From Coprinopsis marcescibilis (Eukaryota > Basidiomycota > Agaricomycetes > Agaricales > Psathyrellaceae), in contig ML210166.1 of the NCBI GenBank assembly GCA_004369085.1, forward strand, positions 186,001 through 250,000: 64,000 nucleotides of DNA, in the 5' to 3' direction. Under the pieces are notes generated by a model. It was not told the origin of the DNA, did no database searches, and was given only the letters and a program-made list of their open reading frames with translations. Shown piece by piece: positions 21,581-30,700 of the stretch. A program made the position numbers and the translations under genes. How positions within the stretch are numbered: position 1 is the first letter of the stretch; each line of letters begins with the position of its first letter.

Positions 21581-23118
21581 CGGATTGCTGGAAAGTGGGA
21601 ACTTGATTGAGCAAATAGTGAATGCTGTGATCGTCCCATACTTACCAATAACTGAGGAATTATACAGGAGAATTAGCGCCGCCAGCAGCAGTTAGATACT
21701 TGTAGATTGAGAAAACGACAGAGAAAGCGAAAGGGAGAGAGGGAAAGGTGAACGATATACCTGGCTTGGTGTATCCTACACCATGTTCACGCATGCCTTG
21801 TTCAAAAACAAGACACATGCTACTTTAACTTAGCACTTTTTTCCCATAATGTACCACCCATCGTTGGCATGGATTCGGCTTGTTCAAGTCCTGTCATGAC
21901 AGAAAGCCAGACGATAGTAAATCGAAGACGAGAACGACGTCAAAGGGAAGGACAGGAAAGGAACAAGGCCTGCCGTAAGTTGTGCCGCCAACGCAAAACC
22001 GATCGGAGTCTCATTTGGTCAAAATTACGATTGCCGCGCGCACGGCAAGAACGAGAAAACCGTTCGGCCCAGTTCGGGATTAAAATTATTCTATGCCTCC
22101 CTTGTCCTATCATTGTCGCACATCGCACCTGTTGGTTAACAGCAGGCCGCAGGATACTCCCTGGGTTCAGTTCCTCGCATACTGGCTGTAACGATTGGCA
22201 CAACTTCCTGCACACTCTACTCAGTTCTGTTTCTTCGGGCATTCACTCCTCTGTATACCCCACCGTGACTCGAAACAGCGTCATAACACAAGACTTCTAC
22301 CATGTTTTGAGTCCCGCAACCTCGGGATGGTGTGGCACGCACAACACTAAACTGCGCCACCACTCCTGTCAACGAATCCATGAGCAAAGTTTGTTTCTCG
22401 TTCCATTAATTTAGGGAACTTAAGAATGATTTAGAACGGATTATCACTTCTTCAAGCTTCACGCTCAGCGCTTAATAGCCATAGCAAATCCGGATCGGTG
22501 ATGGCAAATGGTTGGGCTCGCTTGCGCTTGCCCTCGTCAACTTATATGTAGCCAGTGTCGGGGACAGTGTTACTTAAAAAAAGAAAATTCTGCATCTGGT
22601 ATAGGTTTGTGGGCCAACACCCATGCGCAAAGCACTCGACGCATGGATCCCGAAAAGTGTCAGTAACATGATTTTTCCGAAAAGGAATATCAACTGGGAT
22701 TTCTTCCCTGAGAGGAGCAGAAACTTGGGTTTCGGTGTTTACGAGTTTGACTCGAACCAGATTCTATACCAGAAAAGGTAAAAGGTGACTGACAAAAGTG
22801 GAATCTGTGTCCTCGAGCGCAAGGTACTTGCGCTCTGAACTCGATGACTTGAATTTCACCAACTCGCCCAGAGTTTCACTTTCACTCCATCCCAAGCACG
22901 CAGTAGTACAACATTGAACAGAAGATTGATGTATTATGCATGTATACAGAGTGACTATGTGAATTGATATCGTCGCGGGTATGAGATGCAGTATGGTACA
23001 GAATGTGATCTAGTAAAGTAAAGCGTAGCAGGAGAAATCATGACACGGTATAGAGACTGTGATGCTAGTACTCGACGGCGGTAGCGCGCAAAATCTTGAC
23101 TGGTAGCTAATCAAAGTA
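21581..23118. other. Intergenic region at the island centre, 1.5 kb
   Basis: This lies between the two halves of the duplicated island. An open frame at 21869-22414 has no recognisable domain and I reject it. I see no transposon ends, direct repeats or RNA genes by eye. Confidence 0.4.
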
Positions 23119-23564
23119 TTAAGCTTGGCTGGTCTGGGCGAAGCTAGCGAGATACTGGACTGCCTCTGCCAAAGACAGGAAGAAGCGAGTCCTATTGTCG
23201 CGCCTCAAGATGTCCTGCATCAATCCCGCGGCATTGCCTCCGTCGTCGCAGATCCTGCAGGTGGTCCAGCAATTATCTTCAATGGGGGCTGCCTGACTGT
23301 ACAAGGGTGGAATCAAGATTAAACGTGGTTTTCGAGAGAGGCCGTGGAAGTATGCTTACGCAACGGTGTTACAAGTCGGATAGTCAGTGTAGGCTGCAGA
23401 GTTGACACAAAGGTCCGACTGTATAAAAAAGAAGAGCTGAATGTTAGCAACCTGGCGCAGCCATGCAGACAAAGGAGAGTACTCACATTGGTGGTCACGT
23501 ATTGGTGCTTCGGTTGCTGCCTGCAGTGCAAGAACTGGACGCAATGAACTCGAGCAAGGCACAT
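23119..23564 (-). CDS. MC-family small cysteine-rich protein, copy Y2 (104 aa)
   Basis: Three exons from ATG 23564-23562. Exon 1 is 26 codons (MCLARVHCVQFLHCRQQPKH) with a phase-0 GTGAGT donor. Exon 2 starts SDLC (Cys30) and ends with PTCNTV and a phase-2 GTAAGC donor. Exon 3 carries NCWTTCRICDDGG and a C-terminal stretch (TRFFLSLAEAVQYLASFAQ) that should form an amphipathic helix, ending at TAA 23121-23119. It is intact and the reference for the gapped copy at 13775. The CRIC knuckle and the exon phases tie it to the X and V types. It is divergent from X2 at 24713. There is no signal peptide. Function unknown. Confidence 0.75.
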
Positions 23565-23639
23565 GATGAATATACTTGTGGGGGGAGTAGTAAACGCCGA
23601 GTTCTCTGTGTAAGTTAAAACGGTTGAAAGCGTAAGCTT

Positions 23640-23646
23640 ATTTATA
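23640..23646 (-). promoter_or_regulatory. TATA box of MC gene Y2
   Basis: It reads TATAAAT on the minus strand, 76-82 bp before ATG 23564, the same position as in copy Y1. Confidence 0.65.
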
Positions 23647-24619
23647 GCCAAGTCCTGGGAAATTTGGGAGGGGAAGGACAATGATAAAAGAGTTGTCTTG
23701 GCGGGACTTTTAGAATCGGCCAAGTACACTCTGATGATACCGCTGCACCCTATGCCACTCGCTCCGGTGCTCAGAGTGGCTCCATAGCAACTGTAGATTG
23801 ATAGAGGACATTCACCAGCTGCAATAGTTCTCTTTGCTACACAAATGCTCTTTACGAGCATCAGTGATTTATAAGCGCCCATGCGGTCCATTCAGCGTAC
23901 GAGACTTACAGGCTTGCAAAGTTGTCCGAATAAAGTCGGACACCTTGGGCACGCAGCATGGATATTCTCGGACGGCTACTACTGATAGGACTCCTAGAGA
24001 TGGAGGCGCGTCATCAAAACATCCGGGGAATGTGCGGGAAAACACACAGGGAATGTTGCGTAACTGGGCAAGGAGTTGACCACGCCAGTCAGCGCCGGCC
24101 TTTCGAGCAGCTACAATAGATACCAGCCAGCTCACAGCAGCCAGATGGCAAACGTTGAGGGCGGTGTAGGGTTTTGTCTTTAAGTTCAAAGGTAGCGACG
24201 CGCTCCGCGCGTAAATCTTATGTGGTCGCTTTCTACATACGTTGATCCAGCACTTCCCCAACCCGAGAGCATTTTAATGGAGTCTCAATATATTGAATTA
24301 CCCTAGAACATAATATGACCTGGCTAACGAGTATGCGTTGAAGTTTCAATTAGCCTTTCCTGCACCGGTACCGCCAAGGTTCTTTTCCCAATGGAATATA
24401 GGGTACATCTCCAAAGTCTGCTTCAGCGGTAAGCGAGCTCGCTAAGAATGTTCTGCGTAACAACCATCTAGGATGCGCAAAGGCGAATGATGATGTCAGA
24501 TATACACGAGGGCCGAAATTGTGGAGGCTACCGCGCGGGTACAGAATTTGTTCAGAATTGCATTGTCTTCGCCAGAAAATGATGTTACCTCGGAGAACGC
24601 TGTCCTCCAAGACCTGGGG

Positions 24620-24627
24620 TATAAAAG
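24620..24627 (+). promoter_or_regulatory. TATA box of MC gene X2
   Basis: TATAAAAG, 86-93 bp before ATG 24713, matching copy X1. Confidence 0.65.
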
Positions 24628-24712
24628 AAAACAGATTTCAGTTAACTCAAACTTCATCGTCTCCAGTCCTATCACATCCCCGCTACAATCTACTCGACGA
24701 GCAGTAACCATC

Positions 24713-25151
24713 ATGTGCACTAACCAAAAAGCCATCATTGCTTTTGATTCCTGCACCAAAAATCCCCAACACGACGAAGATGCTGAGCACGTGAGTGTAT
24801 TATTACTGCTTGCTTCGCAGCCCGCGCTGCTCGACGCTAACATCCATTCCTCTTTGCAGTTTGTCCTGTGCCAGAACGCCTCCTCCAGCTACCGTAACGG
24901 AGTAATGGTTACCGAGGGGACCTGCAATAACATTATGTGAGCACAGTCTGTGTCATTTGCACTTCACCTCGCTAACTCTGGATCGACTGCTTTCTAGCGA
25001 GATTCCCGGCGTTCCCATAATTAGCAACAATCTCAGGTGCAGGATCTGCTTCCCTGAGGCTACCTTCGAGCACACCCTCAAGGGAGTTGGAGTTTCCAGT
25101 GGCAGACCCAACGGCTTCATTAAGTTCATCAAGAAAGCTATCGGGTATTAA
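24713..25151 (+). CDS. MC-family small cysteine-rich protein, copy X2 (102 aa)
   Basis: Exon 1 is 26 codons (MCTNQKAIIAFDSC...QHDEDAEH) and ends at a GTGAGTG donor. Exon 2 begins FVLCQNASSS after TTTGCAG and ends phase 2 at GTGAGC. Exon 3 follows TTTCTAG and contains NNLRCRICFPEATFEHTL, then GFIKFIKKAIGY and TAA 25149-25151. Cysteines are at 2, 14, 30, in TCNN and in the CRIC knuckle. It differs from X1 at only a handful of residues, mostly conservative (E/D, I/V, A/T), which suggests the protein is under constraint. It is divergent from Y2. Function unknown. Confidence 0.75.
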
Positions 25152-26160
25152 GTCGCCTTTTCATGATCGGCTCTTTGGTAGATTCCCTAACCGGATGCCA
25201 TGCACACATTCTGGAGTTCGGCGCCATACAACAACTTGAATGGTAGACTTGGAATATATCCACCTCCCCACTCGCGACATGTTAAAGTTCAACGATGATG
25301 TGAGATCGAAATCTAGTAACTGTGGCCCGTGAACCTTCGAGAAGCCACTGTGCTCGAAAAATAGCCAAGGGTAAATACATAAACACGATATGAAGTGGCT
25401 TTATATTAATACTTCCGAGCAGAGTCAAGAAATGTAGCCCCTGAATGTACTTTGCGCTGAAAGAAATACTCAGGGTGTCGTTGATCTTTCACCTTGAAGG
25501 CAGTCATAAGAGCCGGTCAAGATTCGCGTCATAGTCAAGAACGTGCTTCTCTTGAGAGACGACGCGGGGCTTCCAACGATTGGCTTACCATAATAATACC
25601 AATGGCGGAACCGGTGTCTGGTACAAATCAATTGGGGTTCATACTACTGGACCCACTTGACTCCGACACGGTGACTTGAGTCTAAACGAGGTCGAGAGAT
25701 AAAAGACCTCAGACTTGGACTGCATACTGCCACTCCCCTGAGTTCTTGCCGGGCGCGGCAATCAACTGTGCGTGAATATTTAGACTCCGACAAATTCCCA
25801 TCACTGGGCAATTTGCGTACTACTACTAGGCGTTGTTCTTTTTCCGTCCTTCCCTTTCATCTTTATCCTCTACCTATTCTGCCATGGTAGAATTTGAACA
25901 AGCTAAATCCATGGCAACTATATAACTTCACTACGTACCTCCCACGCATTTGGAATAAGGCATGGTCCAACATGGTATAGTTAGCACCAGCCCAGGTACT
26001 TTATGCACCTTTCCCTCCCAATTATCCTGATTCGACACTGAATCCTTTCAGTGTCTCACTGCTGCTAGCAGCACCCTCGCTCTATATATTGTCCTAGCAC
26101 GGTGAGCATACGACATGATGTCAAGTAGCCATTTTACCGAGATTGACTCAAAGTAGCCCA
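25152..26160. other. Intergenic region, 1.0 kb
   Basis: Beyond the end of inverted block 1 at 25186 I see no gene. The last 200 bp or so should hold the promoter of the F-box gene at 26161. Confidence 0.4.
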
Positions 26161-27732
26161 ATGTCTCTTCGAGTAACCTGCCGTTCCGCGAACATAGCAG
26201 AAGATGCAGACATGCGGGATGTACAGCTACCATGGAGTCCTACCTCGGCCATATTGAAAGTTGGCCGTCATCTGTCTGACTGGGTTTTCCCTAAACCCGG
26301 CGACATGCTCCAGCGACCTTCCTGCTTCTATTCGTTGCAGCAATGGTCCACGACCGACCAACATCACACTTTCCTCGCCTCGTACTCCGGCGCACCTTCT
26401 TCAACGTACCCCGATTTAGACGACATCGACATGGACAGCACCATCTATCACCACGATCCTAAACACCTCAACCAACTACCTCCAGAGATCCTCGGAGAGA
26501 TCTTCCTCTACTATTTACAGGCCACTGAAGGGGCTCCTACTCCAACAGGTCGGACATTCGGAAATGTCTCCGCATACGACGGTGCGACCACCAGCCCGAT
26601 CACGTTGAGCCATGTCTGCTCCTACTGGCGATCCTTATCCCTTTCCACCCCAACCCTATGGTCCACTATATCCGTTTCCCTCCCAACTCCACACGACATT
26701 CCGATATTGGAAACTTGGCTTTCTCGATCCATGGATCTCCCTCTGGAACTTTTGGTTGCTCAAGGGCTGGGGATGGGTTCTGTGATTCAGCAAATCGTCC
26801 AAATGTTTATAAAGGAGAAGCATCGATGGAAAAGAATCCACCTCCAACTAGATTCCGGTTGCGAGCACCTTTTCTCCGACCTCGACACAACACCCTTTGC
26901 CTTGCTGGAGGAGGTCGGGTTGGACCTTATGCAATGGTCGCAGCAAGCTGTCTCGGGAATCTGTCGATCCTTCTACTCCTCAAGGAAGTTAAAAATCATT
27001 CGCTTTGGGAAGTCGTGGGATCAAGACGCGCAACTTTTCCATGCGCCGCTTGAACAGTTGAATTTCCTGGAACTCAACTATCTCAGCGGTCCCCAACTGT
27101 TCCCTCTACTTTGTCGAATGCCAAATTTGCGGGGGCTGGCTATAGCCTTTCTGGAGGGTCCAGTTGAAATAAACGTAACTGGTCCCTTGACGTTGCCTTA
27201 TTTGCAGGCGCTAAGTGTTGGTATGGTGGAGGATACCTCACCTATACTCCGAAACTTGCGTCTCCCCGCATTGGCCAGGCTTAGGCTCTACCAAGGCTTT
27301 GGCAGGCATGCCGATATCGACACCGCCGGCCGTATTTTGTGTACCCATCTCCTGGAATCAGGATCCGCGCTGCAATCCCTGCACTGCGGAGAACTTGGCG
27401 ACCACGAAAAGACGTTGAATGAGATGCTCGCGTCTCCGGTCATATCCCACCTCACCGACCTTATTGTCGAATCAAGGGTCACCGATTCGACACTTCGTAC
27501 ACTGACACACCAATCTTCGACCCGAATTCTCCCGAAACTCAAGTCGATTTCCTTATGGGAAGTGCGTTCAAGTACTCCAGCCACTTTCTTCTCCATGGTC
27601 CAGTCAAGGCGACGGTTTTCAGACACGCTGAAATCAGTTCATGGGGTAATTCACCATTCAAGCCGTACAGGCATGGAGATGCCTTGGATTCCTGGGGTTG
27701 GATTAGATATCGACTATTACTATGCACAATAA
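26161..27732 (+). CDS. F-box/LRR-type protein W2 (523 aa)
   Basis: Single exon from ATG 26161 (MSLRVTCRSAN). The F-box-like segment LNQLPPEILGEIFLYYLQ is followed by SPITLSHVCSYWRSLSLSTP and TLWSTISV, the same arrangement as W1. WVFPKP is conserved in the N-terminal region. The remainder is leucine-rich. Its stop lies 10 bp from the stop of the convergent Z2 gene, so the two transcripts must overlap at their 3' ends. Probable SCF substrate adaptor of unknown target. Confidence 0.7.
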   Translation: MSLRVTCRSANIAEDADMRDVQLPWSPTSAILKVGRHLSDWVFPKPGDMLQRPSCFYSLQQWSTTDQHHTFLASYSGAPSSTYPDLDDIDMDSTIYHHDPKHLNQLPPEILGEIFLYYLQATEGAPTPTGRTFGNVSAYDGATTSPITLSHVCSYWRSLSLSTPTLWSTISVSLPTPHDIPILETWLSRSMDLPLELLVAQGLGMGSVIQQIVQMFIKEKHRWKRIHLQLDSGCEHLFSDLDTTPFALLEEVGLDLMQWSQQAVSGICRSFYSSRKLKIIRFGKSWDQDAQLFHAPLEQLNFLELNYLSGPQLFPLLCRMPNLRGLAIAFLEGPVEINVTGPLTLPYLQALSVGMVEDTSPILRNLRLPALARLRLYQGFGRHADIDTAGRILCTHLLESGSALQSLHCGELGDHEKTLNEMLASPVISHLTDLIVESRVTDSTLRTLTHQSSTRILPKLKSISLWEVRSSTPATFFSMVQSRRRFSDTLKSVHGVIHHSSRTGMEMPWIPGVGLDIDYYYAQ

Positions 27733-27741
27733 TCTTACTTA

Positions 27742-29109
27742 CTACGCATTGTATCTACGATGTGGAGTGGACTTGGCCCGAACGCTCCGACAAACGTGCC
27801 CTATGTCGAGAGCTACTCTGCTTTGCAAACAGCGTTTTTCAATTTCAGAGATAGTCCCGGAGGTAAGATCTCCTCTTATTCTGAGTGATCGTAGGGAAGG
27901 GCCTATGTATCTAAAAAGTTGCCCAGGCTTGATGGCGTTCGCCGCGTCGAAGAGGTTGAGAGACAGTTGCTGGAGTTGCGTGAATTGGACCGATGTAAAG
28001 ATTAGATCCAATGGCACCTCTGACCTCAGTGTCAACGACCGGAGTCGGTGGCGCATCGAACGCATGGTGTCGTGAAGTTTGGGAAGAATGGAAGGGCAAT
28101 TAGATAGCTGCCGCACTTCCAAAACTTCCAACGCAGGACAGAGGTCGAGAAGCATGTGGAGATCCTGCACCGACATTTCGCAGTCTACCAACATGAGGTC
28201 CGTGATCAGACACTTGGAAGCAGTGTCCAAGGCATTTGCCAGATCTTTAGCTTCGCCTTCCCATCGTAATCTGTGCATCTCCATTTGAGGAGGGGCCCGA
28301 TCGTCTGCGGAGTTGATAGCGCTTTCGACCAATGCATCGTACTCGGGGTCTTCAACTTCGGATTTGTACCATTGGAAGAGTGCCTGGAAGTTGCGCTTTG
28401 CACCAAGAGCCAGCCTGGCTTTAAGGTCGATCTTCACAAGAGGGACCGCTGCTGGGATTTCGGGTGGTGGAGTCTGATCGCGTGCCAGCCGAGCTCCCCT
28501 CGTTCTTCGCGTTGGGCGGAGATCCTGTTGAGCCGTGGTGGTGGCTGCAGTGTGTGTTGGACTGGATCGCCAATTCAACGCTCCTGGCGGAATTGGTCTA
28601 AATGTTCTCGTTTTGTGGTACCACCGTCCTTTGAGAGAAGAGAGAGATACTGTTGGAAGGGATTGAAGATTATGGTGCACATCGCGGAGGAGTCTCAGTG
28701 GCAAGTTGGCGACAGCCAGTAACATAGAGATGGAGGGGCCGAAAGCAGCGAGGAGGCAGATGACGGTGATTGAGATGGTGCTTTTGATGAACTCCCCAAC
28801 GGCACTGAAGGTGGCATTCGAGACGAGGACGAGGAAGGGGATTACAGTCCTCCACCATACGTCACTCAGTCTTAAATCATGAGGCGCATCCCCAAGGTGC
28901 GAGTCTTCTAGTCTATGTGGCTTTTCTCGACCAAAGGCGGAACGCGACGGTGAAGGTGGAAAGATTGGCGGTGATGCAAATTGGGGATGTTGAAGTTGGG
29001 AATACGGTGTGTGATAATGATTTGTTGAAGGAGATTGGTGGGATGTGGAGGCTGGAAAGAGATTGGTGAATCTGGGTGCTCCTGGGTGTGGTTCGCCTGC
29101 TCGTTCCAT
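27742..29109 (-). CDS. Membrane-associated LRR-like protein Z2 (455 aa)
   Basis: Single-exon paralogue of Z1. The first 240 residues, including both hydrophobic segments (VIPFLVLVSNATFSAV) and the basic linker, are about nine-tenths identical to Z1 by eye. From residue 240 on, identity drops to under half (for example DLMLVDCEMSVQDLHMLLDL against DMTILDCEISVEDVISILAM). There is no clear F-box. Upstream sequence to about 29746 matches that of Z1. The contrast between halves suggests gene conversion of the 5' part or diversifying change in the LRR part. Confidence 0.65.
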   Translation of the reverse strand: MERAGEPHPGAPRFTNLFPASTSHQSPSTNHYHTPYSQLQHPQFASPPIFPPSPSRSAFGREKPHRLEDSHLGDAPHDLRLSDVWWRTVIPFLVLVSNATFSAVGEFIKSTISITVICLLAAFGPSISMLLAVANLPLRLLRDVHHNLQSLPTVSLSSLKGRWYHKTRTFRPIPPGALNWRSSPTHTAATTTAQQDLRPTRRTRGARLARDQTPPPEIPAAVPLVKIDLKARLALGAKRNFQALFQWYKSEVEDPEYDALVESAINSADDRAPPQMEMHRLRWEGEAKDLANALDTASKCLITDLMLVDCEMSVQDLHMLLDLCPALEVLEVRQLSNCPSILPKLHDTMRSMRHRLRSLTLRSEVPLDLIFTSVQFTQLQQLSLNLFDAANAIKPGQLFRYIGPSLRSLRIRGDLTSGTISEIEKRCLQSRVALDIGHVCRSVRAKSTPHRRYNA

Positions 29110-29746
29110 GTTTCAATAGCTATATGTCGTCGATCTGGGTTTCACGAATAGTAAATGCTATCACGGTGCTTCCAAAAACTTTGAATGAAGTGAGGGTCAG
29201 AGAGTGGCACATGTGGATGGTATGGTTTTCGTACATTGGTAGCGAAGCTTTCGGGTCAAATTTGAAGTAACTTTGCAGGTTTGTGCACAAGGGTATTCGA
29301 ATACGCTTATTGCGATGAGAGTGTATGTTCAGCAAGAAAGGCTAGCGACCTTGCAAAGGCCAATAGATAAAGACCATATCCTAATTGTCACGTTTGGGGC
29401 CCCGCTGTGCCCGTAATGCAACGATCAAGACATTGTCTTATTGTTCTCGTATGCGAGAGAATCGTGATTCCTGCGAAACGATACGACGTCAGCTTTCACT
29501 TGTAGTCATGATACAGTTACCTTACAGCGTTTCTACCCCATAAGCCTACGCCTTCCAATTGTTGAGCCCAAGTACGGCGTGATGAAGATGGCAGCTCGGA
29601 GTGAAGGAGACAAAAGTTACTAGCCCCTATTATTTTGTGCCTTCACGCGCACGTGTCAACCCATCCCGGTCGGGACGGACTTCGAAATCGACGCACAAAC
29701 TACCATTGGCCAACTTATTAATATGATCCTGTCGTTGAACACTGAG
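27742..29746. repeat. Inverted duplication block 2, right copy
   Basis: The reverse complement of 17948-19968. The near-identical part is about 28385-29746. The rest is diverged but homologous coding sequence. The outer edge is seen where CAGTG(C/T)TCAACGACAGGA ends the shared stretch. Confidence 0.8.
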
Positions 29747-30700
29747 GTAGAGTACCTCATACGACGACAGGACGCCAGCAGGAGGACTGTCTTTGTGTTC
29801 GACCCTGCTGAAGCATGGTATATGGTACTAAAGAAATCCCCGTTACGTCCAACTACGCGAGTATTATCCCGTTTTCGAACAAGGGATCAAAGAGTGTTCA
29901 TGGGCTTTGATTAGGACGGTAATGTGGTCGATTTCTCTCTCTTTATCCATTCTGTTCGTTTACGTCGTCGTCTGGAGACCAAGTATTACTGCTGCTGGCG
30001 GGAAACCGTTACAGCGTAGACAACATCAACCCTCTACCCAGGTCCAATGCAAAGCACATTTTACATATCACAGCTCTAAGCGAATGCACCTGTTTTGGTA
30101 CGGCTCCTACAATGATAGCGATAGCATATGATTATTTACACCATCGAAGACTTCTCAGAACCCTAGAAATCCCCGGGTTCCGCCCGTTACTCTCAAACGG
30201 TGAGACTCAGTTTGCAACGATTGAGTGCTCAGACTGTTGGTCTCTCTAGCACAGTTGACGCACTCCTCTGCTCGCAGGTCCGTGCAGCAAATTAAACTTT
30301 AGCGACTTTGAGGTGAGGCTCACCTTGACTGAGCGATCTCGATCAAGCATCACAGCAACTGGCGATGTGGTAGCTTTCTATTAGGGTGGGCATTGGTCTC
30401 ATGCAAAAAACTGATGAACATATTATAATCAGCCCTTATCTTATCGAATTCTTTTCAAAGTCGAATTACCCGAGTTCTGTTGGAGTTTTGAGGGATCGAA
30501 GGATCATCGGATCGTAACCAGCGAGTCTTGCTTTCAAGTTAGACTCCTCCGGGCCGGCGAAATAGTTCTCGGGGTCTGTGCGCGGCTGAGTCGTTAATTG
30601 GGCATTGCCAGCGACAGATGTACCAGCTGCGCATAAACGCCGAGAACGACAGCTCTGACTCGAAGATATCTCATCCTCCCTTACTCTTCACTCACCACCT
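29110..30700. other. Intergenic region, 1.6 kb
   Basis: The first 640 bp are the duplicated promoter region of Z2. The remainder, 29747-30700, carries no gene I can support. The small plus-strand open frames at 29723-29914 and 29907-30131 are unsupported. Confidence 0.4.

Larger units (their letters stand above)
23565..24712. promoter_or_regulatory. Divergent promoter region of the Y2/X2 pair
   Basis: About 1.15 kb between the two MC gene starts. Both ends (roughly 200-400 bp nearest each gene) match the left copy. The middle is less similar. TATA boxes sit at both ends. No gene is supported inside. Confidence 0.5.
23133..25186. repeat. Inverted duplication block 1, right copy
   Basis: The reverse complement of 12131-13981 plus the part hidden by the assembly gap. 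It contains the intact divergent MC pair Y2 (minus) and X2 (plus). Confidence 0.85.

Noticed and set aside
21869..22414. 181-aa plus-strand open frame at the island centre
   Set aside because: No conserved motif, no splice logic, odd composition, and no counterpart in the duplicated blocks.
12131..29746. Island as a large DNA transposon with terminal inverted repeats
   Set aside because: The inverted blocks carry host-type genes, no transposase is present, the block order is not that of terminal repeats, and I saw no target-site duplication.
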